64,000 nt of DNA from Taibaiella chishuiensis (GCF_003014535.1 NZ_PYGD01000002.1:248001-312000), one strand, 5' to 3'; shown: positions 26,017 through 34,144, counted from the stretch's first letter. Notes: generated from the sequence alone by a model not told the origin. Numbers and translations: made by a program.

Positions 26017-26757
26017 ATGATGACACCAGAAAAAGCACTGCTCCTGGCAGGTAAAAAAGTAATTGTTTTAGGGGGTACTTCAGGTATTGGCCTGGCTACT
26101 GCAAAGGCAGCCGCGGCCGAAGGAGCCCATGTAACCGTAGCATCGGGCAATGCAGACCGGGTTGCAGCGGCGCTCGAAGTCTTACCATCCGGTAGTTCCG
26201 GTTATACCGCCAACCTCGGTGAGGAGCAGGCGATACGCGAACTATTCGAAAAAACAGGCCCGTTGGACCACCTGGTCTATACGGCCGGCGAAAACCTGAA
26301 ACTGGACCCTATATCGGGTATGGACCTTGAAGCCGCCAAAGCCTTTTTCAACATTCGCTACTGGGGCGCCCTGGCTGCGGTTAAATATGCGGCGCCGCTT
26401 ATCCGCGACGGCGGATCGATTAATCTTACCGGTGGTATTGCGGCTGCCCGGCCCGGGGTGGGCTGGTCGATAGGGGCCAGTATCTGTGGCGCTATGGAAG
26501 CCTTTACTCGTGCTATGGCGGTAGAGCTTGCGCCGGTAAGGGGCAACCTGGTAGCGCCGGGCGTGATCAAAACAAACCTGTGGAATGGCTTTGCCGAGCA
26601 GGATCGCAGCGCTTTATTCGATACGGTAGCCCAAAGTGCCCTGGTAAAACGCGTGGGCGAGGCCGACGATATCGCTAAAGCTTTTCTTTACCTCATGACC
26701 CAGTCTTTTTGTACCGGGCAAAGCCTGGTGGTAGATGGCGGTTCCGTACTGGTATAG
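26017..26757 (+). CDS. Atypical SDR-family protein
   Basis: 246 residues from ATG 26017 (an adjacent ATG at 26020 is equally possible; the longer TTG-started frame is unlikely). The Rossmann motif GGTSGIGLATA is near residue 16 and TAGE replaces NNAG. The usual YxxxK position reads GWSIGASICGAMEAF, so both catalytic residues are missing, as in the compact SDR at 7735-8337. The C-terminal GQSLVVDGGSVLV is normal. It is probably regulated through the palindrome in front of it, and is either an alternative-mechanism reductase or a cofactor-binding protein. Confidence 0.82.
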   Translation: MMTPEKALLLAGKKVIVLGGTSGIGLATAKAAAAEGAHVTVASGNADRVAAALEVLPSGSSGYTANLGEEQAIRELFEKTGPLDHLVYTAGENLKLDPISGMDLEAAKAFFNIRYWGALAAVKYAAPLIRDGGSINLTGGIAAARPGVGWSIGASICGAMEAFTRAMAVELAPVRGNLVAPGVIKTNLWNGFAEQDRSALFDTVAQSALVKRVGEADDIAKAFLYLMTQSFCTGQSLVVDGGSVLV

Positions 26758-26795
26758 ACCGGCGTGAGGCAGCTTAAGGAATAGGGACAAGAACC

Positions 26796-26824
26796 GGGCA
26801 GATCGTTAAGGTCTGCCCTTTTTT
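26796..26824 (+). terminator. Rho-independent terminator after the SDR gene
   Basis: GGGCAGA (26796-26802) and TCTGCCC (26812-26818) form a stem with a 9-nt loop, followed by six T. Confidence 0.82.
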
Positions 26825-26913
26825 GGAAGCGGCGAAAGGCCAGGAATGTTACGCATGATGTATTACGGGATTGATGCCCTGTAAACGGGAAATCAACAGG
26901 GTCATAACGGGTA

Positions 26914-26982
26914 GGGGAAATTTCCCCTGTCGAGAAACCGGAGTTTCACTCTTGCCGGGGCATGGGGATAGTATCATCTTTG
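26914..26982 (+). promoter_or_regulatory. Operator/promoter unit, copy 2 (shared with 16401-16467)
   Basis: A perfect 14-bp palindrome GGGGAAATTTCCCC (26914-26927) is followed by TGT, then the dyad AAACCGGAGTTT (26935-26946) with CAC. A TTG at 26952-26954 is 20 nt from CATCTTTG (26975-26982). Element order and every spacing are identical to copy 1, although the core promoter spacers differ in sequence. This argues for one regulator acting at both sites. Confidence 0.62.
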
Positions 26983-27034
26983 CATCAGAAAACGATGAAG
27001 CCCCTAAACCCACCTAGTAAAACATTACACCTTT

Positions 27035-27070
27035 CACCACCATTGCCGTCAAACCCCGGCAATGGTGGTG
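27035..27070 (+). repeat. Strong hairpin in the leader of the second tiny ORF
   Basis: CACCACCATTGCC and GGCAATGGTGGTG form a perfect 13-bp stem with a 10-nt loop. It ends 14 nt before ATG 27085. No T-run follows, so it is more likely a leader structure than a terminator. Confidence 0.55.
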
Positions 27071-27084
27071 TAAAACCGCAGGAT

Positions 27085-27168
27085 ATGAATACACTCTTCA
27101 AATTGCTTTGTCTCTTCTTTTTTGTCACGCTGCTGTTTATCGGTTGCGCGCTGGCAACTGTTGCCTGA
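27085..27168 (+). CDS. Candidate 27-residue hydrophobic peptide
   Basis: ATG 27085 opens MNTLFKLLCLFFFVTLLFIG followed by CALATVA: a short basic start and one hydrophobic helix with a Cys near the end. An in-frame ATG at 26995 would give 57 residues, but its extra segment is encoded by the hairpin and is Pro-rich. The peptide has the same architecture as the one at 16519-16596 and sits behind the same kind of operator/promoter. Its function is unknown; it is a possible membrane micropeptide. Confidence 0.42.
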   Translation: MNTLFKLLCLFFFVTLLFIGCALATVA

Positions 27169-27343
27169 TATCCCGAAATCCTCTATCCTATCCACCGGCT
27201 ATCCCGGTGGCATTGTTGTATGTAGCCGTTGCCCGCAGCTGCATTGTTCGTAGTGTCCCGCTAATGTACTATTTGTGGATCAACGTAAAAAGTTGTTGAT
27301 TTTCAAAAAAGATATAGCTTTTGCTTTTGGATGAAAAGAGATA

Positions 27344-27946
27344 GGATCAAGCGGAATTCGTGTGGGATTAATAAAAAGCCTTGTTCTTAAAACGAATCAT
27401 CATTTTGCCAAATCCCTATTTATTTACTTAGCTATTTGTAGTGCTTCGCTACGAATTTACCTGGCCTGGCAGCTATTACCATTTGCAGCAGCGGAATACG
27501 TTTTTTCTCGCAGCGATACGGCGACGCAGCGAACGGGTGTATATTGGTCGTAATACCTGACCTCCAACCGCCTAGACATGCTTTGCTCATCACCCGTTAC
27601 ATACACTGCCGGGACGTCAAAACATACCGACCTTTAGAAAAAGGGCGTTAATAAACCGCGTAGCGCTCATGAGCACCAATAGAAAAATAAAAAAATACAG
27701 CGAATAAATGCTGCAGGACGCCGTATAAAAAGAAATACAGTTCCCACAGTCTGGTCCTGTACCTTAGTTCGTTCGTCATTCCTTCGTCCATTTCTTACTA
27801 CTGCCCGGACTTATTTCTTTTAGGCGTACAAGGCATTTTTAGCACTTTTTCTACAGTCTTGATTTTTGCTTCTTTGTATTAAGACAAAGAAGAATAAAAA
27901 AAACAGGGTAGGTATACCGGTGTTCCACAACTTTTCCGCTTGATCC
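27344..27946. repeat. Repeat element with inverted ends, copy 2 (603 bp)
   Basis: It has the same terminal GGATCAAGCGGAA / TTCCGCTTGATCC pair as copy 1 and the same orientation. It lacks the extra internal block of copy 1, and the shared parts differ by scattered substitutions and small indels. The flanks read TA before and TA after the ends, which would fit a TA target, but copy 1 does not show this. The two copies enclose 23471-27343. Confidence 0.7.
27434..27456. repeat. REP-like hairpin in repeat copy 2
   Basis: TTTGTAG-N7-CTACGAA, with one G-T pair, equivalent to 22783-22805. Confidence 0.55.
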
Positions 27947-27995
27947 TACTTTACGCTTAATCAAACTTAATCCACAACTTTTGTCCTTGACCCCT

Positions 27996-28017
27996 ATTCG
28001 TAGCATCCCACTACGAA
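27996..28017. repeat. REP-like hairpin outside the repeat element
   Basis: TTCGTAG-CATCCCA-CTACGAA has the same stem as in the repeat copies but lies just beyond copy 2, next to the stop of the methyltransferase gene. Confidence 0.55.
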
Positions 28018-28030
28018 CCGCTTCTTTAAT

Positions 28031-28912
28031 TTATTCCGCCAGCTTTAAACGCCATGTTGCCTGTATACGCCGACCACCGTTTTGCAGCTGTTCCAGGAGT
28101 TCCGCAGGCGCCGAAGCTACGAGGTATTGCAATGCATCGGTGCTGCCGAAATCGGGTTCCGCTTCCCGGTCGATCTCGAAACCTTCGCCACGGAAAAAGT
28201 CCGCGGCTGCTTCCAGGCTGTCGAATTTATTATCATCGATACGGTGGGCTTCAAGAAATTGTTGTAGCTCGTCTTTGGGCAGCAGCCCTGCAAAACGGGC
28301 TTCATCCTTCAGGTAGATATCTGCCGTAATCCAATACCCGCCTCTTTCCTGCAATACGTTACGGATAATGGCACAGAGCTGTTTCTTCTCTTCGGTATTG
28401 AGATACATCAGCAAACCTTCGTTAATGATCGTAAGCGGTCCGGGTGCAAAGCGGTCTGTAATGGCCCTGAAATCCGTTTCGTGCAGGGCGTTCAGCGGCT
28501 GCATTTCCAGTTTGCCCTTGGCTTCGGGTAAGCCGGCCTGCAGCGCTTCGAGCAAGGGTCTTTTAGCGGCAATAAGGTCCGGCAGGTCGGTATCTATAAA
28601 GTGTACTTCCTGTTCGGTGCTCAGCTGCAGGCCCCGGAAAGAAAAGCCGGAGGAGAGTTCAAGGATATGGGAGGGTTGTATATCGGCCAGCAGGGCATTG
28701 ACCTGCTGGTAGCGGCTTTCGAAATGTACCACCCGGGCCCAGTAACCGAAGTCTTTACGTTCGAAGTCGGGTATGAAATGGTCCGGCAGGCTAATAAGTC
28801 TTGCGGCCTCGCGGGCAAAGGGGATACCCGTATGCCCTTTCATCAGTAACAGTACTTTGGCCGAAGGACTTATGGTGGCATAGTCGCGGTTCGCGGAGGA
28901 ATCACTGTTCAT
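28031..28912 (-). CDS. SAM-dependent methyltransferase (leucine carboxyl methyltransferase-like fold)
   Basis: A 293-residue protein related to the LCMT/PPM1 class of methyltransferases. The SAM-binding motif is HILELSSGFSFRG near residue 85, the acidic loop VHFIDTDLPDLIAAKR near 107-120, and the post-motif INEGLLMYL near 165. Members of this class in bacteria often O-methylate carboxylates in secondary metabolism, but the substrate here is unknown. The gene has no close co-oriented partner. Its promoter must lie in the 270 nt shared with the divergent thioesterase. Confidence 0.82.
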   Translation of the reverse strand: MNSDSSANRDYATISPSAKVLLLMKGHTGIPFAREAARLISLPDHFIPDFERKDFGYWARVVHFESRYQQVNALLADIQPSHILELSSGFSFRGLQLSTEQEVHFIDTDLPDLIAAKRPLLEALQAGLPEAKGKLEMQPLNALHETDFRAITDRFAPGPLTIINEGLLMYLNTEEKKQLCAIIRNVLQERGGYWITADIYLKDEARFAGLLPKDELQQFLEAHRIDDNKFDSLEAAADFFRGEGFEIDREAEPDFGSTDALQYLVASAPAELLEQLQNGGRRIQATWRLKLAE

Positions 28913-29096
28913 AACAAACGTTTTGAGTATTCAAATGTCCGCCATTTTGCAACGTAAACAAGAGGTCCGGCCATAGCTATCCCTTATCCCTGCATCAGCC
29001 AAAATTTAAGTCCGCTGCGGACAAGGCTTTCCGGCTGCCTGGTTTATCCCGCAGGCCAACCGGACGCTCCCGGTGCTGTGTGTGCAATTATTTTTC

Positions 29097-29104
29097 TAGC
29101 TTTG
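29097..29104 (+). promoter_or_regulatory. -7 box for the thioesterase/AhpD genes
   Basis: TAGCTTTG is a full TAnnTTTG match 79 nt before ATG 29183. Confidence 0.45.
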
Positions 29105-29182
29105 CCGCTTCCCGGTTAACGGTATTACCTATTATCCTTGCCGGGCGATGTGCTACGTTTAACCTGCCTTAAACCGTTTTCT

Positions 29183-29701
29183 ATGTCTGCAGCTTTAAAT
29201 CCCAGGCCCCAAAGTACGCACAGGATCCGTTTCGACGACTGCGATCCTTTCGGCCATCTCAATAATATCAGCTACCAGCGTTATTTCCTGCGTGCCCGCG
29301 AAGATCATGTACTGGACTTTTATGCATTCGACCTGTTCCGGCATATGGCCATCCAAAAAACAGGCTGGGTGGTTTCATCCTTCCAGATCCGTTACCTGGC
29401 GCCGGCTTTGATGAATGAATTGGTAGTAATCGAATCGGCCCTGGTACAATATGATGCTTCTTCACTCTGGGTGGAAGCGATTATGTATGATCAAAAACAG
29501 GAGCGCATCAAAGCCCTGGCCTGGATGCAGTTTGCTTATATAGATGCGCAAACCGGTCGCAGGACTGAACACGACGAAGCCTTTACCGCTTTGATGGCCG
29601 CCGTACGGGTACCCGGACACCCGGCATTGGGCGCCTCTTTCGAACAACGTGGCGACACCCTGAAGGCCGAAAGCCGCCAGCGCACTTCGGGTGCGGGATA
29701 G
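29183..29701 (+). CDS. Hot-dog fold acyl-CoA thioesterase (4-hydroxybenzoyl-CoA thioesterase family)
   Basis: 172 residues from ATG 29183 (MSAALNPRP); the longer TTG-started frame is less likely. The motif DDCDPFGHLNNISYQRYF is the family's substrate-binding and catalytic segment, with Asp/His and the Asn after it. The hot-dog helix and strands follow (WVVSSFQIRYLAPALMNE). These enzymes hydrolyse acyl-CoA thioesters in the cytoplasm. The AhpD-like gene begins 27 nt downstream, so the two are probably co-transcribed. Confidence 0.87.
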   Translation: MSAALNPRPQSTHRIRFDDCDPFGHLNNISYQRYFLRAREDHVLDFYAFDLFRHMAIQKTGWVVSSFQIRYLAPALMNELVVIESALVQYDASSLWVEAIMYDQKQERIKALAWMQFAYIDAQTGRRTEHDEAFTALMAAVRVPGHPALGASFEQRGDTLKAESRQRTSGAG

Positions 29702-29727
29702 ATCACTGTAAAAGCATCAATAAAAAT

Positions 29728-30180
29728 ATGGAACAGAGAATTGCTTTGCCCGACCTGGCCCAGGGTTTTGCCTCGGGCCTGTTTCAATCAGGCGCTTATA
29801 TCAAAAAATCGGGCCTCGACCCGAAATTGCTGGAACTGGTGTATTACCGCGTTTCGCAGATCAACGGTTGCGCCTATTGCCTGGACATGCACCACCAGGA
29901 GGCTGTACAACTGGGGGAGACCGAGTTACGGCTGCATACGCTGGCTGCCTGGACCGAGTGTCCTTATTTCAGCGAGGCCGAAAGGGCGGCGTTGGCCTGG
30001 GCCGAGGCCGTAACCCGTGCGGAAGCGCCGGATGCGGTGTACGAACAGCTTAAAGGTTTTTATACCCAACAGCAGATCGCGGACCTCACCCTGGCTATTG
30101 CCAATATCAATAGCTGGAATCGCATCAATATCGCCTTTCGCGCTACTCCCGGGCATTACCGTCCGGGTATGTTTGGCTAG
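29728..30180 (+). CDS. Carboxymuconolactone decarboxylase/AhpD-like protein
   Basis: A 150-residue all-helical AhpD-like protein. The redox motif is Cys48-x-x-Cys51 with His55 (NGCAYCLDMH), the pattern of peroxidase-reducing AhpD proteins. The C-terminal NINSWNRINIAF is also typical. It probably has thiol peroxidase or disulfide reductase activity. It shares the RVSQINGCAYCLDMH segment exactly with the protein at 31456-31920, so the two are paralogues separated by one epimerase gene. Confidence 0.9.
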   Translation: MEQRIALPDLAQGFASGLFQSGAYIKKSGLDPKLLELVYYRVSQINGCAYCLDMHHQEAVQLGETELRLHTLAAWTECPYFSEAERAALAWAEAVTRAEAPDAVYEQLKGFYTQQQIADLTLAIANINSWNRINIAFRATPGHYRPGMFG

Positions 30181-30341
30181 GAACAGGGTATGAACTGTTT
30201 ATTACAACAGGAAATACCTGCCTTTCTTACCCGGGCAGGCTGTGAGATAAACCTGTTTACCACAGCGGGTACAGATATAAAGGGCTGTGCCCGCTTTATC
30301 TGCCGGGTTAAAAAGAAGCCGGCACTAAACTTATATATACG

Positions 30342-31322
30342 ATGAAAATAGTAGTAACCGGTAGCAGCGGACACCTGGGCGAGGCGCTTGTGCGTACGCT
30401 CCGGGCCGCCAATCACGAAGTGCTGGGCCTGGACCGGCTTGCCGCTCCTTTTACGACCCATACAGGTTGTATCACCGATCGCGACCTGGTACGGCAATTG
30501 TTGCAAGGTGTCGACGTGATCCTGCATACTGCTACCCTGCATAAACCCCATGTAGCGACACATAGCCGCCAGGATTTTGTCGATACCAATATCAGTGGCA
30601 CGCTCAACCTGCTGGAAGAGGCCGTGGCAGCCGGCGTTCGCGCTTTTATATATACCAGCACGACCAGTACTTTCGGTGCTGCGCTCAGCCCGGCGCGCGA
30701 CCGGCCCGCTGCCTGGATCACAGAATCTGTGCAGCCGGTGCCGAAAAATATATACGGTATTACCAAAACGGCGGGCGAAGACCTGTGTATGTTGTTTCAC
30801 CGCAAATACAACCTGCCCTGTATCGTGTTGCGTACTTCCCGCTTTTTTGCAGAGGCCGACGACGATGCCGCGGTAAGAGCTAGTTATGCCGATGCCAATA
30901 TAAAGGCCAACGAGTTGCTGTACCGCAGGGTCGATATCGAAGATGTAGTGACGGCGCATATACAGGCCATGGCACGGGCAGAGGCGATCGGCTTCAGTAC
31001 TTATATCATCAGTGCTACTACACCTTTCCGGCAGGAGCACCTGGAACTCTTGCATCGCGATGCGCCTGCCGTGGTGCGGGCCTTATACCCCGGTTACGAA
31101 AAGCTGTATGCAAAGCTGGGCTGGAAAATGTTTCCCGAAATAGGCCGTGTTTATGTAAATGATAAGGCTGTGGCCGAACTGGACTGGCATCCGCGTTACG
31201 ATTTCGGATATGTACTGGACTGCCTGGCGCGGGACGTCGATTTTCGTAGTCCCCTGGCGCTGCTGACCGGTAGTAAAGGTTATCATCCCGGCACTTTTGA
31301 ACAAGGTCCTTATCCTGTATAG
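30342..31322 (+). CDS. NAD(P)-dependent epimerase/dehydratase (extended SDR)
   Basis: A 326-residue extended SDR. The nucleotide-binding motif is VTGSSGHLGEALV (residues 4-16), the catalytic Ser/Thr is near 105 (YTSTTST), and Tyr and Lys are in NIYGITKTAGED near 140. The C-terminal part is substrate-binding. The end, DVDFRSPLALLTGSKGYH, is characteristic of a subgroup annotated only as NAD-dependent epimerase. It lies between the two AhpD-like genes, an arrangement reminiscent of the decarboxylase/oxidoreductase/epimerase sets linked to some ECF sigma factors. Confidence 0.88.
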   Translation: MKIVVTGSSGHLGEALVRTLRAANHEVLGLDRLAAPFTTHTGCITDRDLVRQLLQGVDVILHTATLHKPHVATHSRQDFVDTNISGTLNLLEEAVAAGVRAFIYTSTTSTFGAALSPARDRPAAWITESVQPVPKNIYGITKTAGEDLCMLFHRKYNLPCIVLRTSRFFAEADDDAAVRASYADANIKANELLYRRVDIEDVVTAHIQAMARAEAIGFSTYIISATTPFRQEHLELLHRDAPAVVRALYPGYEKLYAKLGWKMFPEIGRVYVNDKAVAELDWHPRYDFGYVLDCLARDVDFRSPLALLTGSKGYHPGTFEQGPYPV

Positions 31323-31455
31323 CTTTTATATTTGAGCGGCTTACGGGTGTTGTTTAAAAAAATATAAAAAAATAAAAATGATCTTGTCCAATACCGGGCA
31401 GCCCGGTTGTTATTGATTTATAAAACAGTTTAAAACCGCTTAAAAAATCAAAACA

Positions 31456-31920
31456 ATGGACGTAAGAATCAATTTGCAGGAAAATGGAAAACAGGCTTTT
31501 GCTGCGCTCTTCGGAATGAACAAATACCTGTCTAAATGCGGCATCGAAGACATGCTGCTGGAACTTATCTACTTCAGGGTATCCCAGATCAATGGCTGTG
31601 CTTACTGCCTGGATATGCATGCCAAAGACCTGAGGGCCAAAGGCGAAACCGAGCAACGCCTGTACCTGCTCAGTTCCTGGCACGAAGCGCCCCTGTATAC
31701 CGGCCGCGAACGTGCAGCGCTTACCTGGGCCGAAGCCTTAACCAAATTGGGTGGCGGTACCGTACCGGATCGTATCTACAACGCCGTACGCGAAGAGTTT
31801 TCCGAACAGGAGGTGATCGACCTTACGGTGGCTGTCATAACCATCAACAGTTATAACCGTATCAATATCGCCTTTGGAGCGCCGGTAGGTACTTACGAAG
31901 TAGGCCAGTTCAATTCTTAA
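31456..31920 (+). CDS. Carboxymuconolactone decarboxylase/AhpD-like protein (second copy)
   Basis: 154 residues with the same redox motif (Cys48, Cys51, His55) and overall plan as the protein at 29728-30180, but clearly diverged outside the core. The YCII gene starts 25 nt after its stop, with the ECF42-like sigma gene after that, so it belongs to the sigma-associated cluster. AhpD-like proteins are recurrent neighbours of ECF sigma factors with C-terminal extensions. It is probably a thiol-based peroxide or disulfide reductase. Confidence 0.9.
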   Translation: MDVRINLQENGKQAFAALFGMNKYLSKCGIEDMLLELIYFRVSQINGCAYCLDMHAKDLRAKGETEQRLYLLSSWHEAPLYTGRERAALTWAEALTKLGGGTVPDRIYNAVREEFSEQEVIDLTVAVITINSYNRINIAFGAPVGTYEVGQFNS

Positions 31921-31945
31921 AATAACCCGCTAAACCCATAAAAAA

Positions 31946-32302
31946 ATGAACGAGTTCTTATTGATCTTCAGGAAAGAAAATGAAAGCCGGGAAAGCCAGC
32001 CTTCCCCCGAGCAGATGCAGGCATCCATCAAACCCTGGCAGGACTGGCTGGGCGGTATTGCCGCACGCAATAAACTGGTAAGCGCCGGTAACCGGTTGCA
32101 TGCCGAAGGCATGGTCGTAAAACCCGGTAATATGGTGACCAATGGCCCGTATGTTGATATTAAAGAAGCCATCGGCGGCTTTACCATCGTGCGCGCCGAA
32201 GACTTCGATGAAGCTACCGAGATGGCAAAAGCCTGTCCTATACTGACCGCACCCTGGAATGGCAGTGTGGAAGTAAGGATGTTGATGGAACGTGAACTCT
32301 GA
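31946..32302 (+). CDS. YCII/DGPF-domain protein
   Basis: A 118-residue ferredoxin-like-fold protein of the YCII-related (DGPF) family: PGNMVTNGPYVDIKEAIGGF stands where the family has the DGPF segment. The family is cytoplasmic, of uncertain function, and is the standard genomic partner of ECF42 sigma factors. The sigma gene begins 47 nt downstream, separated only by a terminator-like hairpin. DGPF genes are known targets of ECF42 sigma factors in other bacteria. Confidence 0.9.
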   Translation: MNEFLLIFRKENESRESQPSPEQMQASIKPWQDWLGGIAARNKLVSAGNRLHAEGMVVKPGNMVTNGPYVDIKEAIGGFTIVRAEDFDEATEMAKACPILTAPWNGSVEVRMLMEREL

Positions 32303-32309
32303 TATAAAC

Positions 32310-32349
32310 GGGTTGCCTTTGTATCTTGCAAAGGCAACCCTCTTTTTTT
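32310..32349 (+). terminator. Intrinsic terminator/attenuator abutting the sigma start codon
   Basis: GGGTTGCCTTTG (32310-32321) pairs perfectly with CAAAGGCAACCC (32329-32340). TC and seven T follow, and the next base is the A of ATG 32350. The hairpin thus ends the YCII transcript and also occupies the translation-initiation region of the sigma gene. Confidence 0.85.
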
Positions 32350-33606
32350 ATGAACGAACAGGAGCTGCTCCCGCATTTATTCAGAACGGAATACCGGAAG
32401 ATCGTTTCGGTACTCTGCGCCAGTTTTGGTATCGAGCATATCGAAACGGCCGAAGACCTGGTCAGTGATACCTTCCTGGCCGCAGCGGAACTGTGGTCGT
32501 TAAAAGGGCTGCCACCCAACCCGGTAGCCTGGTTATACACCGTGGCGAAGAATAAAACAAAAAACCTGTTGAAACGCGACGACCTGTTCCGCAATAAACT
32601 AAGCCCGGAGATCCGGTATCATACGGCAGCAAGCGAGTTGCCGGAACTCGACCTGTCGGAGCAGAACATCAGGGATAGCCAGCTGGCAATGATCTTTACG
32701 GTATGCGATCCCTGTATCGCGCCGGAGGCGCAGATTGCGCTGGCACTTAACCTGCTTTGCGGTTTTGGTGTACAGGAAATTGCCGATGCCTTTCTTACCG
32801 GCAGGGAGGTGATCTATAAACGACTGAGCCGTGCCAAAGAAAAACTGAAACAGGAACAGATCGCGATCGAGAAGCCGGTTGCAGCGGCAGTGGGCGACCG
32901 GATGGACCGGGTACTTACTGCCTTATATCTCTTGTTCAACGAAGGGTACTATTCGATGGTTGCCGATTCTGTAGTACGCAAGGACCTGTGTGCAGAAGCA
33001 ATGCGGCTGGCCTACCTGCTTACCGAAGATGCCATAACCGATACGCCGGCCGTAAATGCCTTACTGGCCCTGATGTGCTTCCATGTGTCCCGCTTTGATG
33101 CGCGCACCGACGAGCGCGGCGAGATTGTATTGTACGCCGACCAGGATACCCGTTTGTGGAGTCCCGAACTGGTCGGTAAAGGCACCTTCTACCTCAATAA
33201 GGCTTCGCAGGGTACGCAATTATCCCGGTACCACCTCGAGGCGGCCATTGCCTACTGGCATACCCGCAAAGAGGATACTGCCGAAAAATGGGAAGCGATC
33301 CTGCAGCTCTACAACCAATTGCTGCAGCTCGAATACTCGCCCATAGCCGCGCTGAACCGCACTTACGCCCTGTCCAAAGCCAACGGGAAAGAGGAAGCGA
33401 TAGCCGCCGCCTTACAACTGGGGCTTAGCGGCAACCAGTTCTACCATTCCTTGCTCGGTCACCTGTATACCGGTATCGATACCGCTCAAGCCATCGGTTA
33501 TTATGAAGAAGCGCTGCGGCTGGCGCATACGCCCGCCGAACAAGCGCCGCTGCTCCGCAACCTGGAACGTTTAAGCAACCCTGCGCATGAATCCCATAAC
33601 CCGTAA
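32350..33606 (+). CDS. ECF42-like RNA polymerase sigma factor with C-terminal TPR-type extension
   Basis: 418 residues from ATG 32350 (MNEQELLPHL). Sigma region 2 is at about 10-80 (EDLVSDTFLAAAELW) and region 4 at about 115-175 (FGVQEIADAFLTGREVIYKR). A long C-terminal domain (DUF6596-like, about 190-415) follows, with ALYLLFNEGYYS and the TPR-like motif YSPIAALNRTYALSKANG. This layout and the YCII partner are diagnostic of ECF42, which works without a classical anti-sigma factor. The P-loop kinase gene overlaps its 3' end by 20 nt, indicating translational coupling. Confidence 0.9.
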   Translation: MNEQELLPHLFRTEYRKIVSVLCASFGIEHIETAEDLVSDTFLAAAELWSLKGLPPNPVAWLYTVAKNKTKNLLKRDDLFRNKLSPEIRYHTAASELPELDLSEQNIRDSQLAMIFTVCDPCIAPEAQIALALNLLCGFGVQEIADAFLTGREVIYKRLSRAKEKLKQEQIAIEKPVAAAVGDRMDRVLTALYLLFNEGYYSMVADSVVRKDLCAEAMRLAYLLTEDAITDTPAVNALLALMCFHVSRFDARTDERGEIVLYADQDTRLWSPELVGKGTFYLNKASQGTQLSRYHLEAAIAYWHTRKEDTAEKWEAILQLYNQLLQLEYSPIAALNRTYALSKANGKEEAIAAALQLGLSGNQFYHSLLGHLYTGIDTAQAIGYYEEALRLAHTPAEQAPLLRNLERLSNPAHESHNP

Positions 33607-34144
33607 CAATTTTATCGTCATTACCGGCGGCCCCGGAGCGGGTAAGACTACCCTGATCCGCGAGCTGGAGCAGCGTGGCTACCGCTGTATAGAAGAAGTG
33701 GCACGCCGGCTGATTGCCGAACAACTGGAAGCCGGTGGCGATGCCTTGCCCTGGCAGGACAAAGAAAGATATAAACAACTGATGTTCGACCGGTCGGTAG
33801 CCGCTTACCGGGATACGCCTGATGAGGATAAACCGGTGTTCTTCGACCGCGGCCTGCCCGATACTTTATGTTATGCGGCGCTGGAAGGATTACAGATCAG
33901 CGACGAGATGAAAGTCCTGGCTGCCGGCCTGCGTTACCATACTACAGTCTTTTTATTGCCGCCCTGGCAGGCCATTTACCATACCGATCGCGAGCGTAAA
34001 CAAGATTGGCAGGAAGCGGTGCGTACCGCTGCCCTTATGGAACAGACCTATACTGACTATGGCTACAGGCCCGTAACGGTGCCAACCGGACCGGTAGCAG
34101 CTCGTGCCGATTTTGTGCTGCAAACCCTTGCGAACGGCGGCTGA
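33587..34144 (+). CDS. P-loop AAA family ATPase/kinase-like protein
   Basis: A 185-residue protein with a Walker A motif GGPGAGKTT near residue 14, an early acidic segment EEVARRLIAEQ, and FFDRGLPDTLCY near 85, which resembles the DRG motif of nucleoside-kinase-like AAA_28 proteins. It probably phosphorylates a small molecule. The ATG lies inside the sigma gene, so it is co-translated with it. Its stop at 34144 directly touches the stop of the convergent HxlR gene. Confidence 0.85.
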   Translation: MNPITRNNFIVITGGPGAGKTTLIRELEQRGYRCIEEVARRLIAEQLEAGGDALPWQDKERYKQLMFDRSVAAYRDTPDEDKPVFFDRGLPDTLCYAALEGLQISDEMKVLAAGLRYHTTVFLLPPWQAIYHTDRERKQDWQEAVRTAALMEQTYTDYGYRPVTVPTGPVAARADFVLQTLANGG

